From positions 744,001-808,000 of the forward strand of contig NZ_CP019448.1 of NCBI RefSeq assembly GCF_002951835.1: 64,000 nt of DNA, written 5' to 3'. The position numbers and the translations under genes are program-made. Below are positions 34,384-43,577 of the stretch, in pieces. The notes below the pieces were generated by a model that ran no database searches, was not told the origin of the DNA, and saw only the letters and a program-made list of their open reading frames with translations. The stretch is from Simonsiella muelleri ATCC 29453 (GTDB lineage Bacteria > Pseudomonadota > Gammaproteobacteria > Burkholderiales > Neisseriaceae). The first letter of the stretch is position 1; each line of letters opens with the position of its first letter.

Positions 34384-35040
34384 ATGAAAGCAAACATGAA
34401 AAAAATCGCAGTTTTGGTTGTTTCAGGCTGCCTGATGTTGAGCCAGCCAATCATGGCAGGTGGCATTCCTGTTTTTGACGGTGCGGCGGTTGCCCAAGCC
34501 ATTCAACAAGGCATTCAAATGAAACAACAAATTGACAACCAATTAGACCAGTTGCGTGAATTGGAAAGCCAAGTCAAAGCCATGAGTGGCTTGCGCGATG
34601 TCGGTAAAGTGGCGCGTAGTGCTTTAGATACCGCAACTGGCATTGGTAGCGAATGGTCGGAGTTGTATGGTAAAGCCAAAGTTACCGCTAACATCAAAGA
34701 CGACTTAAACGGTAAAAAGTATTCCCATGAAAATGTGTTGATGCAGATTTTGCAAACGCAAAAATTGAACATCAAATCATTGGAAGAAGCCCAGTCGCGC
34801 ATGGACAAAATCATTGATTTGGGGCGCCAAGCGCAAAACACGCAAGACATCAAAGCGGCACAGGATTTTGCTAACCGCATTGCGATTGAACAAGGCTACA
34901 TTCAAGCCATGCAAATGAAATTGGACATGGCGGAGCGTGTCGCCAAGCAGCAGGAAAAAATCCAGCAGCAGCAATATGCTCAACGGCAGGAATGTATGGC
35001 AAAACAAATCCGTAACCGCAATTATAAAGCCTGTTTATAA
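34384..35040 (+). CDS. virB5: VirB5-like minor pilin/adhesin
   Basis: A 218-residue exported helical protein. The signal peptide (cut near IMAGGIP, residue 23) is partly encoded by a DUS, giving VSGCLMLS. The mature part is coiled coil (QAIQQGIQMKQQIDNQLDQL and later AERVAKQQEKIQQQQYAQRQ), typical of VirB5/TraC proteins at the pilus tip. AAGGA lies 12 nt before the ATG. Confidence 0.82.
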   Translation: MKANMKKIAVLVVSGCLMLSQPIMAGGIPVFDGAAVAQAIQQGIQMKQQIDNQLDQLRELESQVKAMSGLRDVGKVARSALDTATGIGSEWSELYGKAKVTANIKDDLNGKKYSHENVLMQILQTQKLNIKSLEEAQSRMDKIIDLGRQAQNTQDIKAAQDFANRIAIEQGYIQAMQMKLDMAERVAKQQEKIQQQQYAQRQECMAKQIRNRNYKACL

Positions 35041-35053
35041 GCCATTTTAGCAT

Positions 35054-35098
35054 TCAGGTAGCCTGAAAAGACGTGTTCCATTTTTTTCAGGCTGCCTG
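35054..35098. repeat. two DUS variants between virB5 and virB6
   Basis: A palindromic TTCAGGTAGCCTGAA, whose complement contains the Eikenella-type dialect AGGCTACCTGAA, is followed by TTCAGGCTGCCTGAA. The mixed dialects are close together. Confidence 0.65.
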
Positions 35099-35117
35099 AA
35101 TCAATAAGGACAAAAAC

Positions 35118-36101
35118 ATGAGTGATACTTTTTGGAAAGATACCACCGATTTTCTGCTCACAGGCATGGGAACAGATTTATTTGATAAAAGTGCCAACCT
35201 AATTACCAACATTGCACCCTTATTTTCAATGGGATTTGGCATTTATTTCATGATAATCATCTTAAACGCCTATGGGCGTGGATTTGATGGGAATGCTATT
35301 GATTTAGCGAAAAAAACGGTCGCATGGCTGATTATTATTGCTTGTGCCTTTAATGCAGCACAATATCAAAAAATTGCGAATATGGCGTATGAATTTCCCG
35401 AATGGTTAGCCAGTACCTTTAATGGTAGATTTGAAGCCAGTGCGATAGATACCGCTTGGGACAGTATTATGCAGCTTATTGAAAAACTTTTAGCAAAAGC
35501 TGCCACTCTAACAGGTTTGACTCAACTACCTGATAAAATTATGGTATTTATGGCTGCTGGTATCATTATTTTATTAGGAGGGATATTTTTTGGTATTATA
35601 CTTGCCTATTATTTGGTGGCAAAAATTTCATTGGCAATGGTTTTGTTAATCGGTCCACTTTTTTTAGGCATGATGTTGTTTTCATCAACAAGACAATATG
35701 CAATGAACTGGATAAGCCAAATCTTTAATTACTCTGTAACCATATCATTTTTCACGATTTTAATGTCTTTGCAAATGAATATTTTTGACAATCATATCAA
35801 AAGTTTGGTATTAGATGATTATATGTGGAGAAGTCCATTACAGATTTTTGGTATTTTACCTGTATTTTTGTTAGTTACAATTTTACTTATCATCGTTGCG
35901 TTTAATATTCCGTCTATCGCTTCTGCTCTGACTGGTGGCGCAGGTGCTGGCGGTTTTTCTACAATGACTAATTTTGTACGCGAAGCCTTGAATGGTGGTA
36001 ACAAGGAAAGTCCCGTTAACGGTCTTGGTTGGAATAAAGCAAAAGGACAATTTAATGATGCCCGTGCTAAAATATTTGGAAACCGAATAAAAAAAGGCTA
36101 A
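35118..36101 (+). CDS. virB6: VirB6-like polytopic membrane protein
   Basis: A 327-residue protein with about six membrane helices (36-53, 72-90, 145-170, 175-200, 205-225, 250-275), including LVAKISLAMVLLIGPLFLGM, the VirB6/TrbL signature. It forms part of the inner-membrane channel. The C-terminal 55 residues are hydrophilic. Intact and spaced normally from the next gene. Confidence 0.88.
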   Translation: MSDTFWKDTTDFLLTGMGTDLFDKSANLITNIAPLFSMGFGIYFMIIILNAYGRGFDGNAIDLAKKTVAWLIIIACAFNAAQYQKIANMAYEFPEWLASTFNGRFEASAIDTAWDSIMQLIEKLLAKAATLTGLTQLPDKIMVFMAAGIIILLGGIFFGIILAYYLVAKISLAMVLLIGPLFLGMMLFSSTRQYAMNWISQIFNYSVTISFFTILMSLQMNIFDNHIKSLVLDDYMWRSPLQIFGILPVFLLVTILLIIVAFNIPSIASALTGGAGAGGFSTMTNFVREALNGGNKESPVNGLGWNKAKGQFNDARAKIFGNRIKKG

Positions 36102-36120
36102 TTAAGTTAGGAGTATCAAC

Positions 36121-36603
36121 ATGAATAATCAAACCATAAAACCACGCCCCCATATCAAAACCATTTTGAAAAACATTGCTTTAAATATTTGGGAAAGCAT
36201 CACACAAAAATGGGACGATTTGTCGTTACTGGGTAAATGCTTGTTTATCATGTTTATTGCAATGCCCGCTACATTCATCACACTAGCGATTATTTTTGAT
36301 GAAATAACCAATCCAGTGATTGAATTTATTCATATAGGCTCAGCAATATCAACATTTCTATTTATTATTGCAACATTTTTTTGGATAGCATATATGTTTG
36401 AAACACCGCAACGTAGGAGAAAATTTTATTTGATATTGATGGCAGGTTTATGGCTCGCCTTTGGATACAGTCATTTTTTTGGCGAAGACCCCGATATTCA
36501 GTATCGTTTTATGATAATGGCAGTTGTGGGCAGTGTATGGTTGATTGTCCCCTTGTTCTTATCCATGTTCCGCCCAGTTGTCTATTATCGTGATGACGAT
36601 TAA
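36121..36603 (+). CDS. predicted membrane protein of unknown function, ICE cargo
   Basis: A 160-residue protein with four hydrophobic segments (about 38-58, 72-92, 103-117, 127-147) and charged ends. It sits 19 bp after virB6 and before the MntA/HepT pair in the same direction. Position next to VirB6 would suit an entry-exclusion or assembly factor, but I do not recognise a family. Confidence 0.6.
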   Translation: MNNQTIKPRPHIKTILKNIALNIWESITQKWDDLSLLGKCLFIMFIAMPATFITLAIIFDEITNPVIEFIHIGSAISTFLFIIATFFWIAYMFETPQRRRKFYLILMAGLWLAFGYSHFFGEDPDIQYRFMIMAVVGSVWLIVPLFLSMFRPVVYYRDDD

Positions 36604-36615
36604 AAGGAAAAAATC

Positions 36616-36909
36616 ATGTCTAAACCATCTGATATTCTGAACGAACACAGACCACTTATTCGTGAAATTATGTTGCAATTTCGCATCAAAAATCCGCGTG
36701 TTTTTGGCTCTGTTATTCATCAAGCTGACAATGAAAACAGCGATTTAGATTTGTTGGTAGACACTTTACCTGAAACCACATTGTTTGATTTAGGTGGTTT
36801 GCAAGATGAATTGGAAACACGTTTAGGCATTCGCGTTGATGTCAAAACGCCCCTTGATTTGCCCATTCATTTCAGGCAGCAAGTTTTACAGGAAGCCCAA
36901 CCATTATGA
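36616..36909 (+). CDS. mntA: MntA-type minimal nucleotidyltransferase antitoxin
   Basis: A 97-residue MNT-fold protein. The GSX10DXD motif is exact: GSVIHQADNENSDLDLLVD at residues 31-49. In characterised HepT/MntA systems MntA inactivates the HEPN toxin by adding AMP to a Tyr. It overlaps hepT by 4 bp (ATGA). The pair is inserted inside the virB operon. Confidence 0.9.
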   Translation: MSKPSDILNEHRPLIREIMLQFRIKNPRVFGSVIHQADNENSDLDLLVDTLPETTLFDLGGLQDELETRLGIRVDVKTPLDLPIHFRQQVLQEAQPL

Positions 36910-37253
36910 ATAAACAACGCCATGAAGATTATTTAAACCACATGATTCAAGCCATTGATGATGCTTTAAGTTACATTGATGGCTTGGAATTGGCAGACTT
37001 TTTGGAAGACAAACGTACCCAACAAGCCTGTATCATGAATGTGCTGATTATTGGCGAAGCTGCCACCAAATTGATGAATGAATACCCTAATTTCGTCACC
37101 CAGCACCCACAAATTGAATGGCGCAGTATGCGTGGTATGCGAAATCGCATTGCACATGGTTATTTTGACATCAATTTGGAAGTGGTTTGGGAAACTTTGC
37201 AAACGGCTTTACCTGATTTGCAAGCCAAAATTCAAGCCATTCAAAATCAATAA
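36906..37253 (+). CDS. hepT: HepT-type HEPN ribonuclease toxin (DUF86)
   Basis: A 115-residue all-helical HEPN protein. The RX4HXY motif is present as RNRIAHGYF near residues 80-88, giving the RNase Arg/His and the Tyr that MntA AMPylates. With mntA it forms a complete toxin-antitoxin module, which probably stabilises the ICE. Followed by a terminator. Confidence 0.9.
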   Translation: MNKQRHEDYLNHMIQAIDDALSYIDGLELADFLEDKRTQQACIMNVLIIGEAATKLMNEYPNFVTQHPQIEWRSMRGMRNRIAHGYFDINLEVVWETLQTALPDLQAKIQAIQNQ

Positions 37254-37264
37254 ACCAATCTTTT

Positions 37265-37305
37265 AACAGCCTTAAACTCCAGCGATTTAAGGCTGTTTCT
37301 TTTTT
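37265..37305 (+). terminator. terminator after hepT
   Basis: AACAGCCTTAAA pairs with TTTAAGGCTGTT around a 9-nt loop, followed by a T-rich run. A closely similar hairpin is at 38339-38375. Confidence 0.82.
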
Positions 37306-37353
37306 AAATTTAAACTTGTTTCACACCCAAAGCAGGTTTAAATTTAAAAAAGA

Positions 37354-37595
37354 TTGACAAACCGCAACAAAACAGGCACGATACGCGGACTACTACTTTG
37401 TTCAGCGGTTCAATATCGCACCCGTCAGTTGCGGCTTTTTTACGCCTATTTTCAGGCAGCCATTTTCTATGGCGGGTTGAGAGAGCCTAATACAATACCC
37501 GAAAGGGGAATATGCTCCGCCGTCTGAACACGGTAGTTGATGCCCGCCCACCTAATTCATGGGCTTTTACTCACTAAACTGTTCAGGAGTCAGAA
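37354..37595 (+). other. regulatory leader of the antirepressor gene
   Basis: A TTGACA at 37354-37359 could be the -35 of a promoter, though the -10 is poor. Further on, GCGGCTTTTTT (about 37430) resembles part of a C4 RNA locus, followed by the structured segment 37471-37548. No gene is seen. Confidence 0.4.
37471..37548 (+). ncRNA. putative C4 antisense RNA upstream of the antirepressor
   Basis: GGCGGG (37471) pairs with CCCGCC (37543-37548), enclosing a small stem CCC-GAAA-GGG and conserved-looking loops AGAGCCTAATACA and GGTAGTTGATG. This resembles the C4 RNA that controls ant in phages P1/P7 and many prophages, and the next gene is an AntA/AntB antirepressor, the expected context. Inside it is an exact canonical Neisseria DUS core, GCCGTCTGAA (37519-37528). 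Confidence 0.65.
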
Positions 37596-38288
37596 ATGAC
37601 AAATCAAAATCTCTTACCTGTGTTTGCAGGCAGCCTTTCCAACGTTGAAACTTTATTATGTGATGCGCGTAAATTGCATGAATTTTTGCAAATCGGTCGC
37701 GATTATTCCAATTGGATTAAATCACGTATTGAAGAGTATGGATTTCAGGAAAATCAGGATTACTTGATTGCTCGCCAAATCGGGCGAGCAAAAAATCAAG
37801 GACGTGGTGGACATAATAAAGTGGAATACCACATCACTTTGGACATGGCAAAAGAACTGGCAATGGTAGAGCGTAATGAACAAGGTCGTGCTGCTCGCCG
37901 TTATTTTATTGAATGCGAGAAAAAGCTACACGAGTCTTTAATAGCACAATCCCCTTTACCAACTCTACCGAAAAAACGCCGTACCAGCAAAGTATGTTTA
38001 TCGATTGAACAAATGAGTGCCATCGCCTATCATGTTTATGTCGCCAGTGTGGTATTGAGCAATGTTAAAAAGGAAGTGTTACCCATTTTGGAATTATTAA
38101 ATAGCCGTCATTCTGAACATTGGCATCAAATTATCCAATCTTATGAAACCACAGCAGAAGAGCATTGCCGTATGTTGTATGCTGTATTACCTCCCGATTG
38201 GTTGAGCTATCAAGATAAGCGATTAACTATCGCACAATATTTGGAAAAAGCATTTTATGCCAATGATTATCATGGCTTGGCTTTGTGA
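37596..38288 (+). CDS. AntA/AntB-type antirepressor
   Basis: A 230-residue phage-type antirepressor. AntA/AntB domain at residues 18-115: DARKLHEFLQIGRDYSNWIK, FQENQDYLIARQ, VEYHITLDMAKELAMVERNE, RAARRYFIECEKK. The C-terminal half is unlike known Ant partners and ends in a helix-rich region. In phages Ant inactivates the main repressor; here it may derepress ICE transfer or a resident prophage. Probably controlled by the C4-like RNA upstream. Confidence 0.85.
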   Translation: MTNQNLLPVFAGSLSNVETLLCDARKLHEFLQIGRDYSNWIKSRIEEYGFQENQDYLIARQIGRAKNQGRGGHNKVEYHITLDMAKELAMVERNEQGRAARRYFIECEKKLHESLIAQSPLPTLPKKRRTSKVCLSIEQMSAIAYHVYVASVVLSNVKKEVLPILELLNSRHSEHWHQIIQSYETTAEEHCRMLYAVLPPDWLSYQDKRLTIAQYLEKAFYANDYHGLAL

Positions 38289-38338
38289 ACTGCTTTCATT
38301 TTTTAGTTTTTAATTAAATTGTTAATTTTATCAACATA

Positions 38339-38375
38339 TAAAGCCTTAAATCTCAACGATTTAAGGCTTTTTTCT
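38339..38375 (+). terminator. terminator after the antirepressor
   Basis: AAAGCCTTAAA pairs with TTTAAGGCTTT around loop TCTCAACGA, followed by Ts. Nearly the same stem as at 37265-37305, so the two bracket the C4-antirepressor cassette. Confidence 0.82.
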
Positions 38376-38390
38376 TTGGAGTATTGCACC

Positions 38391-38558
38391 ATGAAACACA
38401 CATTTTTCTTGATGATTGTGTCGCTGGGTTTGGCAGCGTGTAGCCACAAACCACCGCAACCACACGGCAAATTTTTTGCCATCAATGGACACGAGACTGT
38501 ATCCGCCAAGCCATTGATGGATTTAAACAATCAACCATTGGAGCTAAAACATGAGTAA
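38391..38558 (+). CDS. virB7: small VirB7-like lipoprotein
   Basis: A 55-residue lipoprotein: signal peptide and lipobox GLAACSHK, then a short Pro-rich mature part. Such lipoproteins (VirB7/TrbH type) bind VirB9 at the outer membrane. TTGGAG lies 10 nt before the ATG. It overlaps topB by 8 bp. Family assignment is from size, lipobox and position. Confidence 0.7.
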   Translation: MKHTFFLMIVSLGLAACSHKPPQPHGKFFAINGHETVSAKPLMDLNNQPLELKHE

Positions 38559-40668
38559 AACCCTGATTATCGCCGAAAAACCCAATATGGCAAAAGAAAT
38601 CGCCGCCGCTTTGGGTGTGCCACGCAGTAAAAATTACTATGAAAATAATGAATTGATTGTCAGTAACTGCATTGGGCATTTGGTGGATTTGTATGTGCCT
38701 GAATTGGAAAACAAAAATGTGCCTTTGCCGATTATCCCACGCCCATTCCAACTGAAAGCCAAAGAAAACACCCAGCAACAATATGATTTATTGGAACATC
38801 TATTGAACCGCTCGGACGTTTCTGTCGTTGTCAATGCTTGTGATGCTGAACGCGAGGGCGAGAGCATTTTTTACCGCGTTTACGAGCTTTCAGGCTGCCT
38901 GAAACCTGTTAAACGTATGTGGATTACGTCCACCACCAAAAACGGTTATGTTTCTGCATGGCAAAACCTGAAAGACGGTGCAGAAGTCCACAATCTGCAC
39001 ATGGCAGCCAAAAGCCGAGCGGAAGCCGATTGGCTCTTAGGCATTAACGGCAGTCGCGCCCTGTTTCATGCAGTTGGTCGCGTAATGACACCCACGCTGG
39101 CTATGGTCGTGGACGCTTACCAAGCCAATAAAAATTTCAAACCGCAAGATTATTGGGAAATTCACGGTAATTTCACGGCAAGCAGTGGTGAATTTACCGC
39201 TAAATTATTGGATAAAAACAATAAAATTGCCAAATTTGATGATTTCAATCAAGCAAAAGCGGCTTTGGTGAACACTCAGCAAATCACTGATTTTACAGTA
39301 AAAGATAATTTTACCATCAGCAAAAAATCCGCGCCGTATTTGTTCTCGGCAACCGCTTTGCAAAAACAAGCCAATAAGCAATTCAAGTTTTCGGCGGATA
39401 AAACTTTGCAAATCATGCAGAATTTGTATCAAGATTATAAATGTTTAACTTATCCACGTTCTGATTTTGACGCACTGCCCGAAGATTTCTTACCAACCAT
39501 GACCGCCACTTTGAACGGTTTGGGCGCATTAAAAGAATATCAAGATATTATTTTAAATATGAAAAATCAAAACTTGATTGTGCAAAATCCACGCGTTTTT
39601 GACAACCGCCGTATTGATTCACACTATGCTATCGTGCCGACTGGTTTTATTGTGAAAAATGGTGTGGAAACGCATTTATCACAACTATCTGATTTTGAAT
39701 TGAAACAGATTTTACCAGCCGATGAATACGCCATTTTCAATATGGTGGCGTTGCGGACGATGGCGGCGTTTTTTCCACCAGCTGAATACGCGGTTACAAC
39801 CCGAACAGCGCAGTCAGGCGATGTGGTGTTTCAAACAACAGGCAAGGTGTTGAAAGTGTGGGGTTGGTTGTCGGTGTACGGTGGCATGGACGAAGACGAA
39901 GAAAAAGGTTTCAGGCTGCCTGAAATTCAAAATGGCGAAAGCACATCTTCCCAATCCATTGATTTAAAATCACTTAAAACCCAAGCTCCCAAATTACTCA
40001 ATGACAGTTCTTTGCTCACGGCAATGGAAACCGCAGGGCGTAAATTGGACGATGCAGAGTTAAGCGACATCATGCGCGAAACAGGCGGCTTGGGAACAGC
40101 GGCTACGCGACCGCCGACCATTGCCAAACTTAAGGAAACCAAAGGCGATAAACCGCCATTTGTGGTGGTAGAAAAAAATCAGCTTATCCCCACCGAACGC
40201 GCTATTACCGTAATTGAACATTTGCGGCGACATTATCCCATGCTCGTCAATCCAATGGTGACGGCGCAATGGGAGTGGAAATTGGCGCAAATGGCAAAAG
40301 GGGAATGTGAGCGTGAGCAATTTATGGCGGAAATTGAGTGGGCGGTACGCGAATTGGTGCAGATTTTGCAAACCCACAAAATGCCATTTTTGGATTTGAG
40401 CGGCGTAAAGCAAGCCCAAACTTTTGTCTGTCCATGCTGTTCAGGCAGCCTGAAAGACAAAGGCAAATTATTGGAATGCGATTGCGGTTTCAAATTATGG
40501 AAAACTATTGCTGGCAAGACCTTAACCGATAAACAAATCCACGTCTTGATTGAAAACGGACACACGGACGAAATCAAGGGATTTGTGGGCAAATCGGGCA
40601 AGTCGTTTAACGCCAAATTGAAAATTGACCGTGAAAACAAACAAGTAAAATTTGAGTTTACTAACTGA
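38551..40668 (+). CDS. topB: DNA topoisomerase III of the ICE (TopB/TraE type)
   Basis: A 705-residue type IA topoisomerase. TOPRIM domain at the N-terminus (SKTLIIAEKPNMAKEIAAAL, then VNACDAEREGESIFYRVYEL), catalytic Tyr in KCLTYPRSDFDALP near 298, and a C-terminal zinc-ribbon-like segment with CPCCSGSLKDKGKLLECDCG near 630. Such genes are common in conjugative elements, where they resolve DNA during transfer. It lies between virB7 and virB8. Confidence 0.93.
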   Translation: MSKTLIIAEKPNMAKEIAAALGVPRSKNYYENNELIVSNCIGHLVDLYVPELENKNVPLPIIPRPFQLKAKENTQQQYDLLEHLLNRSDVSVVVNACDAEREGESIFYRVYELSGCLKPVKRMWITSTTKNGYVSAWQNLKDGAEVHNLHMAAKSRAEADWLLGINGSRALFHAVGRVMTPTLAMVVDAYQANKNFKPQDYWEIHGNFTASSGEFTAKLLDKNNKIAKFDDFNQAKAALVNTQQITDFTVKDNFTISKKSAPYLFSATALQKQANKQFKFSADKTLQIMQNLYQDYKCLTYPRSDFDALPEDFLPTMTATLNGLGALKEYQDIILNMKNQNLIVQNPRVFDNRRIDSHYAIVPTGFIVKNGVETHLSQLSDFELKQILPADEYAIFNMVALRTMAAFFPPAEYAVTTRTAQSGDVVFQTTGKVLKVWGWLSVYGGMDEDEEKGFRLPEIQNGESTSSQSIDLKSLKTQAPKLLNDSSLLTAMETAGRKLDDAELSDIMRETGGLGTAATRPPTIAKLKETKGDKPPFVVVEKNQLIPTERAITVIEHLRRHYPMLVNPMVTAQWEWKLAQMAKGECEREQFMAEIEWAVRELVQILQTHKMPFLDLSGVKQAQTFVCPCCSGSLKDKGKLLECDCGFKLWKTIAGKTLTDKQIHVLIENGHTDEIKGFVGKSGKSFNAKLKIDRENKQVKFEFTN

Positions 40669-40687
40669 TTTTGAAAAAGGATTTTTT

Positions 40688-41389
40688 ATGTCAAACAAAA
40701 CACAAACGCAGGTACAAAGCCACCGTGCCGCTATGAAAATGGTGGACGAAGCCAAGAAATTTCATCAGTCCGACATTGAACGGACAAAAAAAGTGGCGAA
40801 AATTGCTTGGTATGTTGCAGGGGGAGCTATGGTTTTGACTGGCTTGGCAGTGGGCGCGGTGTTGGGCTTAACACCGCTTAAAACCGTGCAGCCCTTTGTT
40901 ATTCGGGTAGACAACAATACTGGCGCGACCGACATTGTTACCACCATGAAGAAACAGGAAAAAAGCTATGGCGAAGTCATGGACAAGTTTTGGCTGGGGC
41001 AATATGTGCGCTATCGGGAGGGTTACGATTGGCAAACCGTACAAGATACGTTTGACGCGACCAATTTGTTGAGTTCGCCACAAGAACAAGCCCAATTCAG
41101 CCAAATCTACAAAGACAATCCGCAAGCACCCCATAAAATTTTGCGCGACACCGCAAAAGTGGTGGTTAGAGTGAATGCGATTGCCTTTGTGGGGAATATG
41201 GCGCAAGTTCGGTTTGAAAAAGCGGTTATTCCGCTCAATAAAAGCGATATGCAGCCTGAACCGCAACGCTACATTGCGACCATTGCCTACGAATACAAAA
41301 ACGCTGGCATGAAAGACGAAGACCGCTTAATCAATCCTTTGGGCTTCCAAGTTACCAGCTACCGCGTGGATAAGGAGCATATTCAATGA
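40688..41389 (+). CDS. virB8: VirB8-like inner-membrane assembly protein
   Basis: A 233-residue bitopic protein: cytoplasmic N-terminus, one helix near 37-60 (IAWYVAGGAMVLTGLAVGAV), and the periplasmic VirB8 domain with KSYGEVMDKFWLGQYVRYRE and VRFEKAVIPLN. The start at 40688 follows AAGGA; an earlier in-frame start lies in topB. Overlaps virB9 by 4 bp (ATGA). VirB8 nucleates assembly of the channel. Confidence 0.9.
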   Translation: MSNKTQTQVQSHRAAMKMVDEAKKFHQSDIERTKKVAKIAWYVAGGAMVLTGLAVGAVLGLTPLKTVQPFVIRVDNNTGATDIVTTMKKQEKSYGEVMDKFWLGQYVRYREGYDWQTVQDTFDATNLLSSPQEQAQFSQIYKDNPQAPHKILRDTAKVVVRVNAIAFVGNMAQVRFEKAVIPLNKSDMQPEPQRYIATIAYEYKNAGMKDEDRLINPLGFQVTSYRVDKEHIQ

Positions 41390-42207
41390 AATTCAAATCT
41401 TATTTTTTGATGCAAACCACCGCCGCCACTTTAACTGTGGCGGCTTCTTTTTCGGCGGTTGCCGATGGGCGCATTCGTACCGAAGTGTACAGCGAAAACC
41501 GCGTTTATCCGATTTACGCGGAAATCGGCAAGGCAGCAATGGTGCAACTTGAAGCAGATGAGCGCGTTAGCGATGCAAACGCTTTGGTGGGGATTGGGCA
41601 TTCCGAAGCATGGACACACGCGACACGCGGTAACAATGTCATTTTCAAGCCCAAATCCGCCAACCCTGTTACCAATATGATTATCGTGTCTAACAAACGG
41701 ACGTATGCCTTTGATTTGAAAATGGCTAATCCAAGAAATCCACCAACTTACATTCTGCGTTTTGATTATCCCGACACACGCAAAGCCAAGCAAGCAGAAC
41801 AACGCCAAAAACAGGCAGCCTTACGCGCCAAGCAAGACCAAGCACTCAAAACCTTGACCGATACAGGCGCGGTACATGATGTGATGTCGTCCAATCAGTT
41901 GTATTTTGGGCAAGGTAGCCAAAAACTTGCGCCCACGTCCATGTGGGATAACGGACGTTTTACCTACCTGAAATTCAACAATGGGCGTGATATGCCAGCG
42001 ATTTACCGCGTGGAAGCGGACGGCTCGGAAACGCTGCTCAACACCCACCACGAAAATGACACCACCGTCATTCACGAAGTGAACGAAAAAATCATGTTGC
42101 GTTTGGGGCGTGCGGTTTTGCTGATTGAAAATCGCGGTTTCAATCCACAAGGCACGTTCAACAACACGGGTACGGACGACAATCAATCCGTACGTTTATT
42201 GAAATAA
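41386..42207 (+). CDS. virB9: VirB9-like outer-membrane complex protein
   Basis: A 273-residue exported protein with signal peptide (cut near AVADGR, residue 28). Sequence pattern DGRIRTEVYSENRVYPIYAE and KRTYAFDLKMANPRN near 105 is typical of VirB9/TrbG/CagX. C-terminal domain near 170-270 carries FTYLKFNNGRDMPAIYRVEA. With VirB7 and VirB10 it makes the outer-membrane core. Confidence 0.92.
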   Translation: MKFKSYFLMQTTAATLTVAASFSAVADGRIRTEVYSENRVYPIYAEIGKAAMVQLEADERVSDANALVGIGHSEAWTHATRGNNVIFKPKSANPVTNMIIVSNKRTYAFDLKMANPRNPPTYILRFDYPDTRKAKQAEQRQKQAALRAKQDQALKTLTDTGAVHDVMSSNQLYFGQGSQKLAPTSMWDNGRFTYLKFNNGRDMPAIYRVEADGSETLLNTHHENDTTVIHEVNEKIMLRLGRAVLLIENRGFNPQGTFNNTGTDDNQSVRLLK

Positions 42208-42219
42208 AGGGAATAAAAA

Positions 42220-43530
42220 ATGGCATTTTTCAAGAAAAAAACCACCGAAGCCACACCCGAGACCACCGAACCGAGCTTGGCGGAAAAAATCGGCGACAGC
42301 CAAATTGAGAAAGGTATGCCCGATTTAGATAATCCACAAGGCAAGTCCAATATGGGTAAAGTGGGCTTGTTTTTGGGTTTACTGTTTGCAACGGGTTTGA
42401 TTGCGGCTGGCGCGATTGTGTTTACTGGCGGCGATGAAGAAATCGCCACCACCAACAAGCCCGAAATGGACATGGTGCAAAACAACCAAAGCTATAACTT
42501 CAACCAAGACAAATCCGACATCAAAGAGCGTGAAAGTTTGGAATTGGCTGTGGCTTCGGAAGCGGTCGCTGCGTCCCAACCCGAAGCCAAACCGCAGGAA
42601 GTTCCCCCCATTCAAACGGTGGAAGCTCAACCACAAGCCCAGCCAGCACAAGAAACCCAAGTGGTGCAAATGGTGGAACGTGAACCACCGAAAGAAAAGC
42701 CCATCAATCCACGTTTATTGGGCAGTGTGCTGGTTAATTCGGGTGGTGGTTTATCGGCGGACATTGGCGCAGACAATTCAGGCAGCCTGAATACGGAAAA
42801 TCAAGCCGAAAACAGCCCATTTATGGCAACATCTTCACAAACTAATTTTGCTGATGATGACGAGCGAAAACCGCAAGAAAACGCCTTTGCCAACAGCCTG
42901 AAACCTACCCAAACGCTTTCTGTTCGAGCCATGCAACGCGGCAAAATGGATTATGTGTTAGCCAAAGGTACAAACATTCTCTGCACATTGGACACGCAAA
43001 TCATCACAACCCGAGCAGGTTTCACACGTTGCCTGATTACCCGAGACATTTACTCGGCAAACGGTAAGGTTTTATTGTTGGAAAAAGGCTCAAAAATCAT
43101 CGGCGAGCAAACCGCCGCCATGTTGCAAGGTCAAGCGCGAGTAGGGATTTTGTGGAACGAAGTTACCACGCCAAAAGGCGTTACGGTACAGCTTGCCAGT
43201 CCTGCTGCTGGGCAACTGGGCGCGGCTGGCGTGGGCGCACGAGTAAAATACCATTTTTGGCGGCGTTTTGGTGGGGCAATCATGATTAGCTTGATTGGCG
43301 ACTTGGGCGATTATTACGGCAATCGTAAAAAATCATCAAGCAATCAAAGTATTAGTTTTGAAAACTCATCTGAAACCGCGCAAGACATGGCAACCGAAGC
43401 CTTGAAAAACAGCATTAACATTCCGCCCACCGCCTATATTAATCACGGTACTTTGATTAACATCATGGTGGCGCGAGATGTGGATTTTAGCGGTGTGTAT
43501 GAAGTGGTTAAACCGTATGAGATGTTTTGA
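42220..43530 (+). CDS. virB10: VirB10-like channel protein
   Basis: A 436-residue protein: cytoplasmic N-terminus, membrane helix near 47-70 (VGLFLGLLFATGLIAAGAIV), a long Gln/Glu/Pro-rich periplasmic linker, and the C-terminal TrbI/VirB10 beta-barrel domain with VLAKGTNILCTLDTQIITTR, ARVGILWNEVTTPKG and PAAGQLGAAGVGARVKYHFW. It spans both membranes. Contains one DUS in coding sequence (SGSLN near 187). Confidence 0.92.
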   Translation: MAFFKKKTTEATPETTEPSLAEKIGDSQIEKGMPDLDNPQGKSNMGKVGLFLGLLFATGLIAAGAIVFTGGDEEIATTNKPEMDMVQNNQSYNFNQDKSDIKERESLELAVASEAVAASQPEAKPQEVPPIQTVEAQPQAQPAQETQVVQMVEREPPKEKPINPRLLGSVLVNSGGGLSADIGADNSGSLNTENQAENSPFMATSSQTNFADDDERKPQENAFANSLKPTQTLSVRAMQRGKMDYVLAKGTNILCTLDTQIITTRAGFTRCLITRDIYSANGKVLLLEKGSKIIGEQTAAMLQGQARVGILWNEVTTPKGVTVQLASPAAGQLGAAGVGARVKYHFWRRFGGAIMISLIGDLGDYYGNRKKSSSNQSISFENSSETAQDMATEALKNSINIPPTAYINHGTLINIMVARDVDFSGVYEVVKPYEMF

Positions 43531-43577
43531 TTTTTAAATAATTTTCAGGCTGCTTGAATATTGGGGCAGCTTGAAAA

